Part shown: positions 37,072 through 40,000 of the stretch, in pieces
How positions within the stretch are numbered: the first letter of the stretch is position 1
Layout: each line of letters begins with the position of its first letter
Origin: Blautia faecicola
GTDB lineage: Bacteria; Bacillota; Clostridia; Lachnospirales; Lachnospiraceae
Direction: 5' to 3'
Length of the DNA: 40,000 nucleotides
Assembly: GCF_004123145.1 (NCBI RefSeq)
Contig: NZ_SDKC01000001.1
Span: forward strand, 335,001 to 375,000
Position numbers and translations under genes: made by a program
The notes under the pieces: model-generated
The model's input: only the letters and a program-made list of their open reading frames with translations
The model's database searches: none
Told to the model about the DNA's origin: nothing

Positions 37072-38211
37072 ATGAAGAGAGTAATTGTATATTTAAAAAG
37101 AGAAACCGTGCTTTGTATCGCGGTTTTTCTTGCTGTTATTTCCATGTTTTTTGTCAGACCGGACCGAGCTTATGCAGAATATATTGACACCAGAGTACTG
37201 GCTTTATTGTTTTGTCTGATGACGATCATGGAGGGATTTAAGAAGACTGGGTTATTTGAACAGATGGCGAATACACTGCTGAAAAAGGTACACACTTTCC
37301 GGCAGTTGATGCTGGTTCTGGTGGGACTTTGTTTTTTCTGCTCTATGTGGATTACCAATGATGTGGCACTTCTGACTTTTGTGCCGTTTACGATTCTGGT
37401 GCTGCGTATGGCAAAACTGGATCAGCGGATGATTCCGGTGATTACCATGGAGACGATAGCTGCCAATCTTGGAAGTATGGCAACTCCGGTGGGTAATCCG
37501 CAGAATCTGTATTTGTATTCCGTCTCCGGAATGTCTGCTCTGTCCTTTGTAAAGGTCATGGGACCTTTGTCACTGGTATCTTTGCTTCTTCTGATCGGGG
37601 GCTGTCTGTTACAGAAGAATGAAAGTATGCAGATAGAACAGATCAGGAGAAAAACCAAAAAGAACAAAACAGCTGAAAATCTGATTTTGCTCTTCCTTTT
37701 TTTCGTAAGTCTGGCAACGGTTTTACATGTGCTGTCCTGGCCAGTGCTTCTGGGAATTACACTTCTGATTTGTCTGTTCCTTTTCGGAAGTGGAAAAGAA
37801 GAATTTTTACCGCTGAGAGTAGATTATAGTCTGCTTCTTACTTTTGTTGCATTTTTTGTATTTATCGGAAATATGGGGCGGATTCCAATCGTAAAAGAAC
37901 TCCTGATAAAAGTGCTGGAAGGACATGAACTTATTCTTGGTTTTGTTGCCAGCCAGGTCATCAGCAATGTTCCGGCGGCTATTTTACTTTCCGGTTTTAC
38001 TACAGACTATCCTATGCTTCTCCGGGGAGTGAATATTGGAGGTCTGGGAACCCTGATCGCTTCCCTGGCAAGTCTGATCTCTTATAAATTTTATGTACAG
38101 GAAAGTGAAAAGAATGAAACAGCTGGTACAAAAGGGCAATATTTTCGGTATTTTACGGTATGGAATATAGTCTTTGCAATTGTGCTGTTGGCAGTGAACG
38201 TTATAGTATAA
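37072..38211 (+). CDS. SLC13/ArsB-NhaD-like permease
   Basis: A 379-residue transporter of the ion transporter superfamily, with ten to eleven hydrophobic segments. Seen: WITNDVALLTFVPFTILV near residue 93 and NLGSMATPVGNPQNLYLY near 131, which are the paired TNDxA and TPxGNPQN loops of SLC13/CitM/ArsB-type carriers, and SNVPAAILLSG near 302 in the second half. Cargo is an anion such as a dicarboxylate, arsenite or phosphate, or Na+/H+; I cannot choose. The ribosome site is weak; translation probably couples to the small gene four bases upstream. Confidence 0.85.
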   Translation: MKRVIVYLKRETVLCIAVFLAVISMFFVRPDRAYAEYIDTRVLALLFCLMTIMEGFKKTGLFEQMANTLLKKVHTFRQLMLVLVGLCFFCSMWITNDVALLTFVPFTILVLRMAKLDQRMIPVITMETIAANLGSMATPVGNPQNLYLYSVSGMSALSFVKVMGPLSLVSLLLLIGGCLLQKNESMQIEQIRRKTKKNKTAENLILLFLFFVSLATVLHVLSWPVLLGITLLICLFLFGSGKEEFLPLRVDYSLLLTFVAFFVFIGNMGRIPIVKELLIKVLEGHELILGFVASQVISNVPAAILLSGFTTDYPMLLRGVNIGGLGTLIASLASLISYKFYVQESEKNETAGTKGQYFRYFTVWNIVFAIVLLAVNVIV

Positions 38212-38324
38212 CGTATAAGGAAAGTATGATTGAAGAATATAGAAAATAGGAAACAAAATAAAAGGCGCAGAATCGCATTTTCCACCCTTATTTGTGAAAA
38301 GAAGAAATACAAAGGAGAACCGTC

Positions 38325-39344
38325 ATCGAAACATATTATTATAACCACATGAACAAAACGCAGCAGTCTGCCTACCATAATATCCTTCAGGGATTTCAGA
38401 ACATGGCAGATGAGATCTTACTTCCACGTCTGGAGCAGGAAGAACTCTACAATGTGTTTTTTCAGCTCCGTCTGGATCACCCAGAGATCTTCTGGGCGAC
38501 GGGATTTCGCTACAAATATTATCAGGATTCCCCGAATCTGATCTTTGTGCCGGAATATCTGTTTGAGAAAAATAAAGTAAAAGAACACCAGCGCGCCATG
38601 CAGGCGAGAGTAGAAAAGCTGGTGCGTCCGGTAAAGGATAAGTCCGAGTGGGAAAAAGAAAAATTTGTCCACGACTTTATATGCGAGAATGTCCGGTATG
38701 ATAAATTAAAGAAAGCCTATTCCCATGAGATCATCGGACCGCTGGGACAGGGTGTGGGTGTTTGCGAGGGGATTGCCAAGGCAGTAAAAGTTTTGTGCGA
38801 TGCACTGGGGCTCTGGTGTATGATCGTTATCTGCGGCAACAACCCGGAAAAAGGGATCAAATACCGCCACACCTGGAATATCGTAAAACTGGGTGGCAAA
38901 TATTATCACATGGATGTCACCTTTGACAATTCCCTGAGTCACAATGGCATCCGTTACGACTACTTCAATCTGGATGACAAAAATATCTTCCGGGATCACG
39001 AACCGCTGATCGCACCGGCTCCACACTGTACGGATGGGGATCACTTCTATTATAGGGAAAAGAAACTGTCCTTCACGAAGCAGGAGGATGTGTATAAGCG
39101 AGCATTACAGACTGCAAAAAAAGGTCGAGTGTTTACTTTTCACTGGCGTGGAGGATATCTCACCCGGGAGATCCTCGGAGAACTTCTGGAACTGATCCGG
39201 AAAGCCGGAAAAGAAAAACAGAAAAGTGCCCGTATCAGCCTGAACTGGCCACAGGCGGTCCTGTGTTTCGATTATGTGGAAGATCAGGGACAGCCGGAAA
39301 CGGAAGTGACACTGGAAGAGGCGAATGAAGGGGAAATGGAATAA
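38325..39344 (+). CDS. Transglutaminase-like (cysteine protease fold) protein, probable AUC start
   Basis: A soluble protein of 331 residues from the first ATG (38349), or 339 if it starts at AUC 38325. The transglutaminase-like core shows Cys139 in GVGVCEGIAKAVKVLC, His174 in RHTWNIVKL and Asp189 or Asp193 in YHMDVTFDNS (ATG numbering). Relatives are peptidases or amidases of unknown substrate; no signal peptide is seen. The start is odd: AAAGGAG (38311-38317) is ideally placed for AUC 38325, and the added ETYYYNH residues look like the family's usual YYYNxL opening. ATG 38349 has no ribosome site, and the open frame back to the stop at 38295 has no ATG, GTG or TTG. Confidence 0.85.
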   Translation: METYYYNHMNKTQQSAYHNILQGFQNMADEILLPRLEQEELYNVFFQLRLDHPEIFWATGFRYKYYQDSPNLIFVPEYLFEKNKVKEHQRAMQARVEKLVRPVKDKSEWEKEKFVHDFICENVRYDKLKKAYSHEIIGPLGQGVGVCEGIAKAVKVLCDALGLWCMIVICGNNPEKGIKYRHTWNIVKLGGKYYHMDVTFDNSLSHNGIRYDYFNLDDKNIFRDHEPLIAPAPHCTDGDHFYYREKKLSFTKQEDVYKRALQTAKKGRVFTFHWRGGYLTREILGELLELIRKAGKEKQKSARISLNWPQAVLCFDYVEDQGQPETEVTLEEANEGEME

Positions 39345-39406
39345 AAGACTGAAAAATCTGATATTTTGGTTATTCGCAAAAAAATAAAAAAACATGAAAA
39401 TAACTG

Positions 39407-39435
39407 TTGACAAACCATGTATACAATGGTATTCT
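39407..39435 (+). promoter_or_regulatory. rRNA promoter P1
   Basis: TTGACA (39407-39412), 17 nt and TATTCT (39430-39435). First of three tandem promoters before the 16S gene. Confidence 0.8.
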
Positions 39436-39501
39436 ATCAGAGTTGCGTCTGAGAGATCTCACAGAGATCACAAAGCTGTCAAAAAGAAATAAAAAAAGTT
39501 C

Positions 39502-39531
39502 TTGACAACAGCCGGTTGGATGTGATAAGAT
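39502..39531 (+). promoter_or_regulatory. rRNA promoter P2
   Basis: TTGACA (39502-39507), 18 nt and TAAGAT (39526-39531). Confidence 0.78.
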
Positions 39532-39588
39532 ATCAAAGTTGCTGCAAGAGAGAAACGAAAACAGCTTCAAAAAAGTTGAAAAAACTTC

Positions 39589-39617
39589 TTGACAAGCAGA
39601 AAACAACATGATATAAT
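39589..39617 (+). promoter_or_regulatory. rRNA promoter P3
   Basis: TTGACA (39589-39594), 17 nt and TATAAT (39612-39617), a full consensus sigma-A promoter. Confidence 0.92.
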
Positions 39618-39652
39618 AGTAAAGCTGTTTGAGACAAACAGCAATGCGAAAA

Positions 39653-39666
39653 ATGATCTTTGATAA
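39653..39666 (+). promoter_or_regulatory. boxA-like antitermination element in the rRNA leader
   Basis: ATGATCTTTGATAAC resembles the boxA motif used by NusB/NusE antitermination on rRNA transcripts. It lies about 35 nt after P3 and 125 nt before the 16S gene. Confidence 0.6.
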
Positions 39667-39792
39667 CTGAACAGTGAAACACATTCCTCGAAAGTTCTTT
39701 TTAAAATCATAAAAACGAACGATCGAAAGATCCTTAAAAACAGTAAAAGGGATAAATTAGCCAAGAGTTGATTTTGACCTGGAACAAACATT

Positions 39793-40000
<208 letters not shown>

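Overview
The window reads as chromosomal DNA of a Gram-positive gut bacterium of the family Lachnospiraceae. The 5' end of a 16S rRNA gene at the right edge has the Lachnospiraceae pattern, and gene content, purine-rich Shine-Dalgarno sites, a tRNA-Trp-type T-box and an M-box agree with a Firmicute. I cannot fix genus or species from the roughly 200 bases of 16S; it looks closest to the Mediterraneibacter/Dorea/Coprococcus comes cluster. The segment is bounded by two rRNA operons in the same orientation: the left edge is inside a 23S gene, the right edge is inside the 16S gene of the next operon.

Region by region: (1) 1-3040: 23S rRNA, tRNA-Asn and a terminator; no 5S gene follows the 23S. 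(2) 3100-8540: an intact ECF sigma factor with an overlapping membrane partner; a minus-strand DUF3783 gene; tRNA-Glu and tRNA-Cys; a secreted protein with 13 cell-wall-binding repeats fused to a peptidase-C26 domain; and a second ECF sigma/DUF4179 pair destroyed by a deletion that joined the head of the sigma gene to the tail of its partner, leaving its ECF-type promoter intact. (3) 8655-12495: two intracellular alpha-L-fucosidases, GH29 and GH95, for trimming fucosylated host or milk glycans. (4) 12764-13444: an AIM24-family gene. (5) 13668-20632: a complete trpEGDCFBA operon behind a tryptophan T-box. (6) 20630-21168: three consecutive fold-back elements, including a 56-bp almost perfect hairpin. 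(7) 21280-22937: bioB-bioY under a BirA-type operator. (8) 23077-25294: an HPt phosphotransfer protein and mgtE with an M-box magnesium riboswitch. (9) 25332-28010: KDPG aldolase, KDG-type kinase and an AEC-family carrier. (10) 28104-30743: DUF3737, a MalY/PatB-type aminotransferase and a DUF1284 protein. (11) 30807-39344: a nitrilase-family amidase, polyphosphate kinase, enolase, a two-gene ChrA-type transporter, a small membrane protein, an SLC13/ArsB-like permease and a transglutaminase-like protein that seems to start at an AUC codon. (12) 39407-40000: three tandem promoters, leader and the start of the 16S gene.

Most genes are ordinary metabolism. The trp operon is a full pathway from chorismate to tryptophan, controlled by uncharged tRNA-Trp. 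bioB-bioY without bioA/D/F points to dethiobiotin or biotin salvage, unless the other genes lie elsewhere. eda-kdgK implies sugar-acid breakdown through KDG and KDPG. I saw no insertion sequence with a transposase, no CRISPR array and no phage genes. The strongest candidates for something undescribed are the fold-back cluster between trp and bio, the exported C26 hydrolase, the sigma/anti-sigma deletion scar behind a live-looking promoter, and the AUC start.
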